From positions 364,077 through 421,211 of the forward strand of contig BFEA01000096.1 in NCBI GenBank assembly GCA_003427395.1: a stretch of 57,135 nucleotides of DNA, given 5' to 3'. The DNA is from Chara braunii (lineage: Eukaryota > Streptophyta > Charophyceae > Charales > Characeae). Made by a program: the position numbers and the translations under genes. This document shows positions 42,280-53,822 of the stretch, piece after piece. The notes below the pieces were generated by a model, which worked only from the letters and a program-made list of their open reading frames with translations, had not been told where the DNA came from and searched no databases. How positions within the stretch are numbered: the stretch's first letter is position 1; each line of letters starts with the position of its first letter.

Positions 42280-43203
42280 TCGGACCCTGTGTGGTGTTGT
42301 TGCTTGACGAGTTCTCCGACATCTTCGAGTCTCCTACTGGTGTGGTGCCGGATTGGCCGATCTCCCACGAGATCATTCTTGAGGCGGGTGTCGTGTCGCC
42401 GAAAGGTTGCATGTATCGCATGAGTGAGGACGAGCTCGTGGTTCTCAGCGCACAACTCGACGATTTGTTGGACAAGGGTTGGATCCGCCCTTGTAGCTCA
42501 CCATTATGGTGCGCCTGTTCTCGTCGTACAGACAAAGAACAAGGATCTACGATTGTGCATCGACTACTGTAAGCTCAACGTGCAAACCATCAAGAATGCG
42601 GGAACTCTTCCTCGTATCGAAGATCTTCTGGGGCGTTTGGGCGGCGCAAAGTTCTTCTCAAAGTTGGACTTGAAGTTGGAATATCATCAAATTTCGATAC
42701 ACCCGCACGATCGCTATAGATCCGCGTTCAAGACGTGTTACGGGCATTTTGACTGGGTGGTCATGCCTTTTGGCCTCACGAATGCCTCGATGACCTTTCA
42801 AGCGGCGATGACCAACGAGTTTCTCGCGAGGTTGGAACGGTTTGTGCTGGTCTACTTAGACAACATTCTCGTCTATAGTCAGACCTTGGAGGACCATCTT
42901 GAGCACCTTCGACGGGTGTTGGAGATGCTTCATCGCGCCAAGTATAAAGCCAACCATAACAAGTGCGAATTTTTCTGCCAAGAGTTGGCGTACTTGGGAC
43001 ATTTCGTCACACCGGAGGGCATCAGTCCATTATCGGACAAGATTCAAGCCGTCCAAGAGTGGCTGGAGTTGCAGAACTTTACGGATGTCCGTTCATTTCT
43101 TGGCCTTGTCGGCTACTGTCAACACTTTTATCAAAGGCTATTTGAAGATCCCGGTCAACTTGACCAAGCTTCAATGCGAGGATTGGTCGTTCGACTTCTA
43201 TGA
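42280..43203 (+). pseudogene. Element D reverse transcriptase, YLDD changed to YLDN
   Basis: The RT start (DEFSDIFESPTGVV, LDDLLDKGWIRPCSSP) is in one frame. A shift near 42510 leads to the 260-codon frame 42424-43203: APVLVVQTKNKDLRLCIDY, SKLDLKLEYHQISI (first catalytic Asp present), FGLTNASMTFQ, and the polymerase box YLDN (42853-42864), where the second of the paired Asp is Asn. The thumb (LAYLGHFVTPEGISP, RSFLGLVGYCQHF) is followed by a frame change near 43120. Confidence 0.85.
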
Positions 43204-43640
43204 TGATGCGCGAGGTTCATTTTTGGCACTCAAAGCCGCTTTGCTATCCATTGAGGTCTTGCGCATCTACGGCCTGCTTTTTCCAATGCGCGTTACTATC
43301 GATGCGTCTGGCTATAGGATTGGTGTCGTTCTCGAGTAACACAATGGCGTGGATTGGCAGTCAGTCAAGTATTTCAGCAAGAAAGTGCCCGTCGTGCACT
43401 CAATCGACGATGCACTGTAGGAGTTACTAGCCTTTGTGCACACGCTTAAGTGGTCGCAGCATTGTCTTCGTGGTTGGAAGTCAATTCTGATGGGTAACGT
43501 ATAACGGTATAATGGCCTTCCACAAGACCCAAGACACGTTCAAGAGCACCATCGCCCATTGGACGACTTTCATTGACCAATTTTACTTTTTCCCTGATCA
43601 CATTCCGGGAAAGTCTAACCGATTTGTGGATGCTCTTTCG
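43120..43640 (+). pseudogene. Element D RNase H, broken
   Basis: The first part is in the frame 42899-43339 with RVTIDASGYRIGVVLE then a stop. The middle (KYFSKKVPVVHSID) has another stop. The end is in the frame 43512-43865 with FVDALSRRP. The RNase H acid-containing segments are only partly recognisable. Confidence 0.75.
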
Positions 43641-44935
43641 CGACGTCCGACTCATTGTACCGCAGTCTACTCGACTTTCAAGATCGATGACGACTTGTGG
43701 GAAAGCTTCATCCGCGGCTACCATGCCAACCCCGAGTTTTGCCACAAGTACGTGAATTGTTCCTCTCTGAATCCGACACCATCCGACTATAGGATCCAAG
43801 AGGGATATCTGCTCGTCCACTCGCGGGGGAAGGATCTTTTTGTGTGCCAAGTGATTCACACTTGAGTACGCGGCTTCCTGGCAAGTTCCACGACGCTCCC
43901 GCCACCGACCATTTTGGAGTCAATCGACGATTGGCCCAATTCGCGAGCGCTTTTGGTGGTCCGGCCTTCTCGGCAACATCACACGCTATTGCGAGTCATG
44001 CGAGGTTTATCGATGTTGCAAATCCCGCAATCATCGTCCGTACGGCGAGTTGCGACCATTACCGGTCCCCTTGCGCCGAAGGGAAGCGATTGCCATAGAT
44101 ATCATCGGACCTTTCCCCAAGCAGGAGACCGGTGTGGATGGGATTCTCACAGTGGTTGGCCAACTCACCAAGTTTGCCATGTTTTTGCCTTACCGCTATC
44201 ACGCCAAGGTGCTAGAGTTGGTTGAGGTTCTTTACGTCGGTTGCATTCGAACCAATGGCTACACCAAGGAGATCGTTTGCGACCATGACACTCGGTTCAT
44301 GTTCAATTTTTTGTTGGCGCTCATCAAACGATGGGGCTCATCTTTCAAGCCAAATTCGGCTCACCACCCCCAAACCGATAGCGAAACGGAGAGGGCGCAT
44401 CAGACCGCACAGGTTCTCCTTCGCACTCTTAGCCATCCTGACCAAAAGGATTGGGTTGAGCGGCTGCAGTCTGTCGGATGTCGAGTTGGCATACAACTCG
44501 TCCATTCATGCGGCTATTGGGATGTCGCCCTTTGAGTTCGAGCATGGCTCGCCAGTCACCTCTCCCTTGCACACGATTATCCCATTGGCAATTGAGAGCG
44601 ACGACCATCTTTTCTTCTTTCATCGGATGCAAGAGCTACTTGTCAAGGCACGCGACCAGGTGTAGAAGACGCAGCAAAGCATGAGCCAACAAACCAATCG
44701 TCATCGTCTTCCTTGTCCATTTCGCGCCAGTGACCTCGTATGGGTCTACAACGTGGAGTTCAACCTCGAACAAGATATCTCTCACAAGCTCCTCTCGTCG
44801 CTCCCGAAATGGATGGGGCCCTGGCCCATCGTGGCACCCACTGCAGATGCACCCGAAGGACCTTCATTTATCATTCAGGTTCTTGCGCACTTGCCCGTCC
44901 ACCCGGTGTCGGGACTGGTGAGTCTCGAATAACTT
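43640..44935 (+). pseudogene. Element D integrase and C-terminus, broken
   Basis: The zinc-finger region is split over frames (DHFGVNRRLAQ; CESCEVYRCC in another frame near 43995). The core is open at 44050-44535: AIDIIGPFPKQETG (first Asp), IVCDHDTRFM (second Asp) and TDSETERAHQ (Glu). A shift near 44480 follows, then a stop at 44663-44665. The tail 44681-44932 has DLVWVYNVEF and the GPY/F-like LPKWMGPWPIV. No chromodomain-like end is seen, and homology to a mobile element ends here. Confidence 0.8.
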
Positions 44936-45477
44936 CCCATCACTCAAGAGATTGAATATAGACGAATTGTGCACAACAAAGAAATCTGGAGTGAGGAGGC
45001 AGGAGAGAGAAAAGACAAAGGATTAGGCCACAGGAGGGAGTGATGCCCTGGGGTGAGGACCACAAGAGGAGAAAACCAGCGACGACAAGAGAATAAGTGC
45101 AAGAACAGGGGCACATAGAACATAGCATGAGGCCGGGAGGGCCGTTGAAACTTCACAAGACTAAGGCCAAAGGACCCTTGAACCAGCAAATGCGGCATGA
45201 CGGCGACAAGAGAATGAGGAGGTCAAGAAATGGACGGCCCTGGAGGCCGTGGGAAACTGGAGAACGAGGGCCCAACATGGGGGTCACCTACGGAAGTCTC
45301 GGGTTGGAGGCCCGGCGACCAGAGGAACAGGCACGCGCAAGACGCAAGAAAGACAAGGGAGAAGGGTCACCGTGGGGCGGCAAAGCGCCCAAGGAATGTG
45401 GGACACCTTGGGGAAAGGCACCCGGGGCCACGTGGGACAAAGTAAAAATAATGGCACTCGGGGCAAAATGTGCCAAG

Positions 45478-45572
45478 GACCACCGGCGGGACTAAGTACC
45501 GGGGACCGCCGGTGGGACCAAGTGTCGGGGACCGCCGGTGGGACTAAGTGTCGGGAACTGCCGACGGGACGA
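45478..45572. repeat. ~30-bp tandem repeat (GGGACCGCCGGTGGGAC)
   Basis: Three to four imperfect units of GGGACCGCCGGTGGGAC plus AAGTGTCGG. A related phrase (GGGACCGCCGGCGGGAC) is at about 46816, in the second half of the long duplication. Confidence 0.8.
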
Positions 45573-45931
45573 ATGGCCGAGACATGTGAAAATCCCAAGA
45601 AGAAACGGCGGCACCGCGTGAGGGAAAATAACAAAGGCAAGGTGCACCGTCAAGATTGAGATCTTGACGGCTAAGAATATTGGCACCACTAGTGCAAGCA
45701 CTAGCGGTAGTAAACGGGAAGGCCGAAAAGAAAAGAAAAAGTAAAGAAACTTGAAGTGGGGGGCATGGGAGCAATCCGAAAAATCTATGATAAACCTCCC
45801 TCAAGAAAACGGAATCAAAAGAGACCCCATACTAAAAATAGACCTCCAGGAGAAAATCGGAGTAGGAGGGGTCACTGTGGGAGAAAGATAGAGGGAAAAG
45901 GAAGCTACCATGGGCATGGGAAGGCCACCAC

Positions 45932-45957
45932 TGCAGTCCGAGATATAACGGACTGCA
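45932..45957. repeat. Inverted repeat TGCAGTCCG-N8-CGGACTGCA
   Basis: Perfect 9-bp arms around AGATATAA. The same dyad with spacer AGAAATAA is at 46524-46549, and related ones at 46414-46447 and 47058-47077. Confidence 0.9.
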
Positions 45958-46413
45958 CCTTGGACATAGGAAGGACCAAAACTAAGAGGAAGGGGCTAGA
46001 AAAGGGCCTTAATGGCCACTTGACACTTGACATGCTAGGAAAAAGAAAGAAAAGAAAAGAAAATGTGGGAGAATGAGACAAAAAAAGTGAGAGGCAGTGA
46101 GTGAGTTGGCCGTCAGTAATGACTGCCAAAAGTAGGGATTGCAGGTCCCTACTGTTTAAGAAAGGAGGAAAAAGAAAAGAAAAGATAAGAGAAAAGAAAA
46201 TACAAGAGAAAAGAAAAGAAAAGAGAAAAAGATCTTAACGGTAAAAAACGGTCACTTGGGGAGATACATCCGTGACGAGATTCATTCTGGAATATGGCGG
46301 TTGCAATGGACTTTGTTTTTCTTTGATTTTTACAGAGAAAATCAAAGAAAATCAAAGCCCCATGCAACCGAAAAATAACGGATTACAAGGGGGAGGAGAA
46401 ACACATGTTTTTG

Positions 46414-46447
46414 GTGCATCCGAAGTCGATATTGAGCTCGGATGCAC
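46414..46447. repeat. Inverted repeat GTGCATCCGA-N14-TCGGATGCAC
   Basis: Perfect 10-bp arms, with a core (TCCGA/TCGGA) shared with the other dyads in this region. Confidence 0.9.
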
Positions 46448-48630
46448 TTAGAAATCTAACGCTTCATTTTCTTTTAGCATGGGGCAAGTTGTGGGGCTGT
46501 GGGACTAGGAAAATAGCCATGACTGCAGTCCGAGAAATAACGGACTGCATGGGGGTGCCTAGGTCTAAGGGAAAATGAGACACGGCGAGCCCAAAAGGCT
46601 AGAAAGGAGCAATTTCGGCATGGGGCAAGTGGAGACGGTAAACGGCAATCGTGAGATGAGATCTCATGGCCTAGAAAAATCGGCACACATGTAGAGATGA
46701 CGGGACCACCAAGGAAAAGGGGGCCCCCAAAATAAAAATGGGACACCATCCGGTATGTTGCAAGGGACCAAGTGCGTCAAAATACTAAAAGTCGGAAAAT
46801 GGGACACGCGTCGGCGGGACCGCCGGCGGGACAAGAAAACGGAACTAGTACGGAGCAAAAGTGGCGGGGACTTGAGATGTCCCAAAGGAACCATGGGCAA
46901 GCACAAGGAATAATTGTGCAAGCAAATGGCACCGTCGAGATCAAGGATTTAGACGGTGGAAAATATTAGCGCTACTAGTGCAAACACTAGGGGGGCAAGT
47001 GGGAGAGTCATGAGGAGAAAGGAAAGTACAATAATGATGTTGGGAGGGCTGCCCAGCAGTCCGAAATATCTCGGACTAGCTAGGCATGAGAAAATAGAGC
47101 CTCAAGAGGCTCAACATGAGAAAAAGGTTGTCCTTAGAAAATCAGAGCAAAGGGGGCTCAAAATTGGACAATCGGAGACAAAATGGAGCCCTCTAGGAGC
47201 ATGGGGGTGCCATTGTTGAAATCCGAGATATAACGGCCAAGTACCAGCCATGAACCTGCCCTTGAATGAGGCCCTAAGGCCTAGAAAGAGGGTGCACAGC
47301 AGTTTGACACTTGTCACAACTAAGTAAAAAAAAAATAAAAAAAAATGAGAGAAAAAGGAAGGAGAATGAGAGAAAAAGGGAGAAAAGAGTGGAGGAGAGT
47401 GTGCCGACCTATTGGGACCTGCACAGTAGGGACTGGCAGGTCCCAACTGTGACCTCATCCCTCATAGAATAGAATGAGGGAGGGCAATCCTCAATAAAAT
47501 CTGAATTAAAAAGACGAAAATGAGAGAAAATGCAAAAGAGAAATGACCGGTTTTCTTTTGGATCATGGGTCTGAGATCAGATCTCATGGTGGAGAGGAAC
47601 TTGCCATTTTTTGTGGGCCAGCTCAAAACGGCTAGCTCCGAAATGAGGTGGCAGCCCAAAATGGAAAGAAACAAAAGAGGGAAAGGGACAAAGCTATGCA
47701 TTTGGCCCAAAAAGACAGCCAGATGCACCAAAAATGAAAAAGTGGACTTAGGGGCTCAAAATTGAAGCAAGGGCTACTTGGGGGTGGCACGAAATATTGT
47801 TGGCCTTGGACCTCAGCCAGATCCAAGGCTGAAAATGTGCCGCTGCATTGAAAAATATCTCGGCCTACCCAAAATGGGATACAAACTGAAAAAATCGAGA
47901 AAAAAGTCCACTAGGTTTTTTTCTATCACGTAAAGTTGCCCCTTGGGCATTAGGACCCAAGGGGGCAGCATTTTTGAGGTGAAAAGGAGGCCGAAGTAGG
48001 CCAAGAGGCAATCCGAGTTGGTACCAACTACTCGGACTGCATGTACTTGGCCAAAAAGAGGTCCGGGTACCTCCGGAAGGTCCTAGTGGTAGAATTTTGC
48101 CTTGGGGGTACCTCGGCTCACCTCAAGGCACATGGGGAGGCCCATGGGCTGGCCGGACTGCTGGTTTCAACCTACATAAGCTGGGAATTCCATTCGCCAC
48201 ATTCACAATTCCATGAGGAGTGCCCATGCTGCCCAAGTGAGCTCATAAGAGCACTATTTCACTAAGAGAGAGGAGAAGGGAACCCATGCCAGTTTAGGAG
48301 TTTGGTGGAAACCATGAGATAGGGAGCGGAGCTCTAGAGACTAGTGGTAGTGAGGCTGGCCCTAGGGAGGGGATTCGCCATAGCCCCCTGGGTGTGAGGA
48401 AGAGAGAGAGGCTAGAGGGAGTCTCATTTGCCCCCCTAAAGGGGTGGACTCCATAGCTATGGTGATTGAAGTTTGTGGTAACTTGGGAGAGAGTGAGAGA
48501 GGAAGGAGAGAGGCTTGAAGAAGAAGGAGGCCATAACCAAGAAGGTGTTTTGTGCAAGGAGGAAGAAGCCTCATCAAGCTTGAGACTCCATCTCCAAGAC
48601 ATTAACAAGGCCAGTGGAAGGAAGACGGTG

Positions 48631-48677
48631 CTTCTCCTTCTTCTTCTTCTTCTTCTTCTCCTTCTTCCTCCTCTTCT

Positions 48678-48709
<32 letters not shown>

Positions 48710-48774
48710 CTCCTCCTCCTCTTCTTCTTCTTCCTCTTCCTCTTTTTCTTCTTCTTCTTCTTCATCTTCTTCCT
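48631..48774. repeat. (TTC)n microsatellite
   Basis: TTC units with CTC and CCT interruptions. It separates the dyad-rich region from the 91-bp array. Confidence 0.95.
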
Positions 48775-50335
48775 ATTGGGCTACTCAAACTCTTATTTTT
48801 CACTCACACACCAGTAGGTAGTGCTCCGATTCTTTTCATGGATGATCTCATGCTCAATACTTATGATTTGGCCTAGTGCAGATCTTGCTTCTCACTCACA
48901 TACTAGTAGGAGATCCTCCGATTCTTCCATGGATGATCTCTCACTTTAATCTTGTGAGATAGCCATGTGTAACTCTTGCATTTCACTCACATGCTAGTGG
49001 GAGATCCTCCGATTCTTCCATGGATGATCTCTTACTCAAATCTTGTGAGATAGCCTACTGTAACTCTTGCATTTCACTCACACACAAGTAGGTGATTCTT
49101 CGATTTTTCTATGGATGATCTCATGCTCAACACTTGTGATTTTGACTACTCAAACTCTTGTTTTTCACTCATACACTAGTAGGTAGTGCTCTGATTCTTT
49201 CATAGATGATCTCATGCTCAATACTTGGGATTTGGCCTAGTGTAGATCTTGCCTTTCACTCACATGCTAGTGGGAGATCCTCCGATTCTTTCATGGATGA
49301 TCCCTTGCCCAAATCTTGAGAGACAGCCTAGTGTAACTCTTGCATTTCACTCACACACTAGTAGGAGATGCTCCGATTCTCCTATGGATGATCTCATGTT
49401 CAATCCGTGTGATTGGCCTAGTGTAACTCTTGCATTTCACTCACACACTAGTAGGTGATGCTCCGATTCTTCTATGAATGATCTCATGCTCAACACTTGT
49501 GATTTGGGCTACAAAAACTCTTGCATTTCACTCATACACTAGTAGTAGATGCTCCGATTCTTCTATGGATAATCTCATGTACACTTCTTTTACTTTGGTC
49601 TAATGTAACTCTTGCATTTCACTCACTCAATAGTAGGTCATGCTCCGATTCTTCTATGAATGATCTCATGCGCAACACTTGTGATTTGGGTTACTCAAAC
49701 TCTTGTTTTTCACTCACACATGCTAGTAGGAGAGGGTCCGATTGCTCAATGGATGATCTTTTGCTCTAATCTTGTGGTATAGCCTAGTGCAGATCTTGCT
49801 TGTCACTCACATGCTAGTAGAAGATGCTCCGATTCTTTGCTCATTACTTGTGATTTGGTCTTAGTGTATCTCACTTTTCACTCACAGTAGGAGATGCTCC
49901 GATTCTTTCATGGATGATCCCTTGCTCAAATCTTGTGATATAGCCTAGTATAACTCTTGTTTTTCACTCACACACTAGTAGGTAGTGCTCCGATTCTTCT
50001 ATGGATGATCTCATGTTCAAATCTTGTGATATAGCCTAGTGTAACTCTTGCTTTCCACTCATATGCTAGTAGGAGATGCTCCGATTCTTCTATGGATGAT
50101 CTCATGATCAATCCTTGTGATTTGGGCTACTTCAACTCTTGCCTTTCACTTCTCGGTTAGTGGGTGATGCTTCGATTCTTCTATGAATGAGCTCATGCTC
50201 AACGCTCGTGACTTGGTTTAATGTAAGTCTTGATTCTCACCCATATGCTAGTAGGAAATAATCCGACTTTTCCATGAGTGATTTCGTGCTCAAGACTTGT
50301 GTTTTGGGACTAGACTAGCTCATGCTTTCCACTCA
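48775..50335. repeat. 91-bp tandem repeat array (about 17 units)
   Basis: The phrase AGAT(C/G)CTCCGATTCTT recurs with a spacing of 91 bp (for example 48911, 49002, 49275, 49366). Each unit has CTCTTGCATTTCACTCAC, TAGTAGG, GGATGATCTCATGCTCAA and a short variable end (TTGTGATTTGGCCTA). Units differ at many positions and one near 49860 is shortened. No ORF spans more than two units. The repeats are contiguous, without spacers. Confidence 0.9.
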
Positions 50336-50339
50336 TATA

Positions 50340-50533
50340 GTAGATGATGGCATCCTATTTCAAACCTTGGTGGCATGCATGAGCCATGGGCATGTGTTTG
50401 CGCAAGTCTCACTCACATACATGGCTCAACTCTCACATGATGGCATTTTGTCTCAAACCTTGGTTGCATACATGAGCCATGAGCATGTGTTTGAGCAAGT
50501 CTCACTCACATACATGACTCACTCTCACATGAT
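50340..50533. repeat. 93-bp tandem repeat, two units
   Basis: GATGGCAT at 50346 and 50439. Both units carry TCAAACCTTGG, CATGAGCCATG and CAAGTCTCACTCACATACAT. The length is close to the 91- and 92-bp arrays on either side. Confidence 0.9.
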
Positions 50534-50843
50534 GATGTTCCGGTTCATACTTAGTTGATCTTCCCTTCATATGCATGTGTCCTTCACTAGTTCAAGCTTC
50601 TCATTGTCAAGTTCATGTATGTTGTGATGTTCCGGTTCATACTTAGTTGATTTTTCCTCCATGTGCATGTATCCTTCACTAGTTCAAGCTTCTCATTGTC
50701 AAGCTCATGTGTGTTGTTTTGATCCGGTTCATACTTAGTTGATCTTTTCATGCGCACATACTTTTCACAAGCTCAACCTTCTCATTGTTAAGTTCATGTA
50801 TGATTGAAGTGTTCGGGTTCATGCGTAGTTGATCTTTCGCTGT
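50534..50843. repeat. ~92-bp tandem repeat, about 3.3 units
   Basis: GATGTTCCGG at 50534 and 50626, then diverged forms near 50716 and 50808. It is the same family as 1-235. Confidence 0.9.
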
Positions 50844-50992
50844 GGGATGGGTGACCAATATTTGGCTGCCACTACTATGGGATTGGTGACCGACATTTGG
50901 CTGCTACTACTATGGGATGGGTGACTGATATTTGGCTGCTACTACGGGATGATGATTTGAATAGGATTAGAAATCTCTTTTCTCTATGTCTC

Positions 50993-51061
<69 letters not shown>

Positions 51062-52270
51062 CTCCTCTCTNTCNCTCTCCTCTCTTTTTCTCTCTCCCTC
51101 TCTCTCTCTCTCTCTTCCTCTCCCACTCCCGCTCTCTCTCTCTCCCTCTTCGCCTTGCCCTCTCTCTATCTTCCCCTCACTTGGCATATGACTAACCCCC
51201 CTCCCCTCACTTGTTACATTGCCAGGGTGCGAACGGTAAAAAGAGATCAGACCTCACTTAGTGGAGAGAGACGGCAAGGGAAGGGTAGCCGGTCCCTTGT
51301 GCCACCAATAAGGCAAAGGAAAGGACGTTTGGAAAAGTGGGGAAGGGCGGAATCCGGAGAAAGTACAAGTTGAAGCGAGGTCAGTTTGACTCAACCATTT
51401 CCCCGAGTGCATGACTATGAGAAGAGGATGGGCTGATTGAGCAAAGAAAGGGAACAAAGAGCAGCCAAAGAGCATGGAAAGATAGGCATGTGGGAAGGGC
51501 TATGTGTTGACCCCCAACGGGGGATTGTATGGATTTTTGCTTTGTGTGGGATTGTGCACGTAAGTGAAGGCTAAGGATGCCTTGAGCGGGATAGGGCCAG
51601 GAAGAACCGGTTATCAAAAGGAAAAGGGAAGAGGGGCAAAGGGGCTACGGGACCCTCAACATAAAGCCAACTCATGAAAATGACCTTTGCGTTTGAGACT
51701 TGGAGTGTAAATGAGAAAATGGAGTGCAATCTTGCCGAGGGAAATCTGAAGTTGTGTGTGCATGCATGTAAAGGCCCCGAAAAGACTAAGGGGCATGCGT
51801 CAATAAGGTTAAATGAGAAGTATGAGACCCGATGGGTGCGTAGAGAAGAGGGGGAGGACAGCTTCGCCGCACCCCGATAACGCCGGAGGATCACGATACT
51901 TAGGGAAATGGTGCGCGGCCTAAGGATGACGCTTAGCCTGCGCACAAGAGAAGAGAAACACTCAAAGAGTCCTTGGACTGCCTGCGTATTGGAAGGAGCA
52001 ATTGCTTGAGAACATAACTAAGAATCGAAAAGAAATCAGCGTTGACCGATGACCAGCGAGACTGCCATCCAGCGTGAGGGTTGAGCTACATCCCCAATGT
52101 CAAAGCTCTCTCGCGCGATGGCCCACCCCCATCCATCTCAAGGCACTAGGTGGGGGTGACCTTGGGACGAATGGCCCGCGCTCTGAGCATGAGCGTGGGC
52201 GGGCCGAGCCAGCTGGGACCCACAGTGGGATCGACTAAGGCTCGAAAGTCTATCAGGGTTTGGCCCTACA
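50844..52270. repeat. Copy 2 of unit C
   Basis: Homologous to 236-1588 in the same orientation. It starts with a triplicated ~36-bp phrase (GGGATGGGTGACC...TTTGGCTGC), present once in copy 1. The CT tract (50988-51175, with N at 51071 and 51074) and the body follow. After GGTTTGGCCCTACA (about 52259-52272) it continues into sequence lost from copy 1. Confidence 0.85.
51674..51880 (+). CDS. Small ORF conserved with 1001-1219, function unknown
   Basis: 68 codons beginning MKMTFAFETW; same frame and start as the ORF in copy 1, with an Arg/Glu-rich end. In-frame length differences and the shared PEKTKG favour weak constraint. The antisense frame 51571-51945 is also open, and neither strand shows a known domain. 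Coding status is uncertain. Confidence 0.2.
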   Translation: MKMTFAFETWSVNEKMECNLAEGNLKLCVHACKGPEKTKGHASIRLNEKYETRWVRREEGEDSFAAPR

Positions 52271-53822
52271 AAAATGGTGGAGGTGACGGGCATTAGGTTA
52301 AAACGACCCTTGCGATTCCGACGGGGGCGCCCGACGCATTGACGTGTACACAACTCAAGATAAGGAAAATGGACTTGTGATTGCTCTTTCCCTTGTGAGA
52401 GTCAGATTTGAGAGTGGTTGAGCGCATGGCATGGCCAGGCGTGGAGGTATAACATGTATGCTATGCACTGGGTTAGCCATCTCCTTGGGGAATGGCTCTA
52501 GCCATCCTTCGTCCGGTGCTGGTGTTCGCCAGTCCGGGGAAGCCTTGGGCAAGTCGCAGGTCGACCCTTCCTCTTCGTATGACAAGTGAAGAGAAAAGGG
52601 AATGAAGGGAGTTGCTAGATTCCAAGGAAAACTAGCTCACCTTTGAAGACTCTCACGAAAAGGAACTATCCACTGTGTATGAAAGTAGGGGGAGTGACAC
52701 TCACTTGTCCTGAGAGAAAATTGTGAGCTATGGGTAGGAAGCCTTGGGTGCACCAAGGGAAAAGCTCTTGTACTCTATGTGTCCCACTTGGGACTTGAGC
52801 GTCCTGCCTTTCGGAAGGAAGGGATGGGTCTGCACCGGCCGGTGAGGGTTGTGAAACGTCGCTCTCTTTGAGGTTGCCGGGTGCTCGTGTGTGGAGGTCA
52901 GGCCACCGAGTTGTCGGACGGGAGTTTGTCACGCCGGTTGATTAGTAGTATTCTCGTCCGGGCGGTCACGAGCTTGGCTAGATGATCTTGCCCGGGCGGG
53001 GTGCGAAACGTCTCCTCAAGCGGGGCTTAGCTTGTTGGCGGGCGGGGGGAGTACCACTGCATACGGGCAAGGAAGGAACCTCGGAGACGATTAGTAGCTT
53101 CTCGTAGCACGGCTTGGGAAAGGTTGATTTTTATCGGACCGATGAAAGTGAATGCCCGAACGACTGACGACTGCTCCTAACGGGGTGCGCAGGGGTAATT
53201 CCCGGTACCAACGAGGGTAGGCAAGAGCGGCAAAACGGGATGGGGTATTTTGGGCAAATGGAGAGGGGTAACGCCCTGTGCCGGAGCCTGGGTACCGCGC
53301 TCGCGACGGTTGACCTGCACTTGAGGTATGGGATAAAACTCTACCGATAGTACCAATGGAGAGACCATATTGGGATAGGCCGGTGAGGAAATGACCAGCC
53401 CGCATGTGAGATTGCCTGATCTTTTTGTTCCCCCTCAAAGATTGATTGAGGTTGGATTGTTGGACGGGGCGTAATTCTAAGTTTATTCTCTCCTCCCCGT
53501 CTAAGTCTACACGAGTGAGAGATGATCGGAAGGAAGGAGGATAGAGGTCAGTTGGAATGGAACCAAGAAAAAGAATGTTGGAAAATGGATGGCCGACCGA
53601 GAACACTGTGGGAAGGTGGTACTTAGGAATGGGGAGGTAAACTAGGGAGACCTTGATGAGGGGTCTGAAATAACTCTCATCTAGGACGAGGGTTGACCTA
53701 ACCAGAAGGGACCGTTTGGTACTCTCTTATGAAAACAGGGGTCGGGTGCTGGAAACAAGATGGCGCGGTGGTTGTCTTCCCCGATTTATACCAGTGGTCT
53801 GGAAATGCCAGTAGATGTATGA
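52271..53822. other. Unassigned GC-rich region between unit C and the unknown modules
   Basis: No ORF with a recognisable motif. The longest (53091-53606, minus) is Arg/Ser/Pro-rich low-information sequence. Short CG-rich words (CCCGGGCGG, GGTTGATTAG) recur at 52930-53000. It could be leader sequence of whatever encodes the modules downstream. Confidence 0.5.

Larger units (their letters stand above)
39770..44935 (+). mobile_element. Decayed third Ty3/gypsy family (D): gag-PR-RT-RH-IN without recognised LTRs
   Basis: A gag-like region, zinc knuckle, protease, RT, RNase H and integrase follow in Ty3 order on the plus strand, cut by many stops and shifts. Sequence motifs differ from families A and B. 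No LTR or primer-binding site is certain at either end. Confidence 0.85.
44936..48630. other. Gene-free, dyad-rich region with an internal ~1.29-kb duplication
   Basis: No ORF here shows a protein motif. It contains repeated inverted repeats of the type GCA-TCCGA ... TCGGA-TGC (45932-45957, 46414-46447, 46524-46549, 47058-47077, 48008-48040) and CCGTC ... GACGG (45647-45670, 46930-46958). Landmarks at 45.5-46.2 kb recur about 1285-1300 bp later. It could be a very long LTR or a control region of a large element; the evidence is structural only. Confidence 0.55.

Noticed and set aside
48466-48876. 136-codon ORF
   Set aside because: More than half is Leu/Pro from the TTC microsatellite.
48775-50335. 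Regular repeats resembling a CRISPR array
   Set aside because: Units are contiguous 91-bp tandem repeats without unique spacers, diverged from each other, and in a eukaryotic context.
53091-53606. 171-codon minus-strand ORF
   Set aside because: Low-information Arg/Ser/Pro composition, no motif, and the neighbouring recognisable coding signal is on the plus strand.
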